Source: Bacteroidales bacterium
Lineage (GTDB): Bacteria; Bacteroidota; Bacteroidia; Bacteroidales; Marinilabiliaceae
Direction: 5' to 3'
Length of the DNA stretch: 64,000 bases
Assembly (NCBI GenBank): GCA_024401365.1
Contig: JAKSLE010000002.1
Coordinates: 62,001-126,000, forward strand
Position numbers and translations under genes: made by a program. Positions 63,019 to 64,000 of this stretch are shown here, in pieces. Under the pieces are notes generated by a model that saw nothing but the letters and a program-made list of their open reading frames with translations, was not told the origin of the DNA and searched no databases. Numbering within the stretch: position 1 is the first letter of the stretch; every line of letters begins with the position of its first letter.

Positions 63019-64000
<982 letters not shown>

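Overview
The window looks like chromosomal DNA of a Bacteroidales bacterium (Bacteroidota). The support is: TAnnTTTG promoter boxes just upstream of many genes, in two places with a TTTG-like box 19 bases further up; an UpxY antiterminator; a DUF1599/DoxX-like/tpiA cluster; TPR and beta-barrel envelope proteins; RNase Y after a ZapA-like gene; and a CE6-GH43 arabinoxylan enzyme. I cannot name genus or species. Core genes have codons rich in GAG, CTC and ATC, while the middle third is visibly more AT-rich and full of fragments.

Layout. 1-9.9 kb: sulfur amino acid genes (two MetY paralogues, CysK, a threonine-aldolase-like enzyme), rubrerythrin, a two-domain VOC protein, a flavodoxin-like reductase, a CPBP protease, TcdA and small membrane proteins. 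9.9-33 kb: an accessory, defence-like island. It holds a DUF4143 ATPase with an upstream repeat array, a nitroreductase, unknown genes, an ASCH protein, a WYL regulator / pseudo-receiver / DUF262 operon, an IS3 remnant, a DUF2971 protein, a YhcG nuclease bracketed by relics of a type I restriction specificity gene, a J-domain/HIRAN pair, an AbiE-like pair joined to a metallophosphoesterase, an integrase stub, a KAP NTPase, a methylase remnant and an ATPase/TOPRIM pair. 33-42 kb: a compact six-gene operon (TPR protein, beta-barrel, C69 dipeptidase, DUF1599, DoxX-like, tpiA). 42-51.6 kb: UpxY plus a nucleotide-sugar epimerase, an RluA-type pseudouridine synthase, an MBL hydrolase, MltF and UvrA. 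51.7-60.2 kb: L-arabinose use (SGLT symporter, AraD, AraA, AraB, two aldose epimerases). 60.4-64 kb: a coiled-coil protein, ZapA, a structured intergenic RNA candidate, RNase Y and the start of a secreted CE6-GH43 enzyme.

How the parts work together. The arabinose genes and the terminal esterase/arabinosidase fit growth on plant arabinoxylan: side groups are removed outside, arabinose is imported with sodium, anomers are interconverted, and isomerase, kinase and epimerase feed the pentose phosphate pathway. No arabinose regulator is visible in the window. The island appears to be built from several separate phage-defence or toxin-antitoxin modules that were repeatedly inserted and broken.

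The signal I consider most novel is a shared promoter/operator, TAGGTAA-N3-TTTGGCACA followed by a TAnnTTTG-like box at a fixed distance. It stands upstream of three unrelated island genes (14.4, 23.9 and 32.5 kb) and suggests one regulator controlling scattered island units. Next come the WYL/pseudo-receiver/DUF262 operon, whose nuclease motif and phospho-acceptor both look degenerate, and the AbiE-like pair with an attached phosphoesterase.
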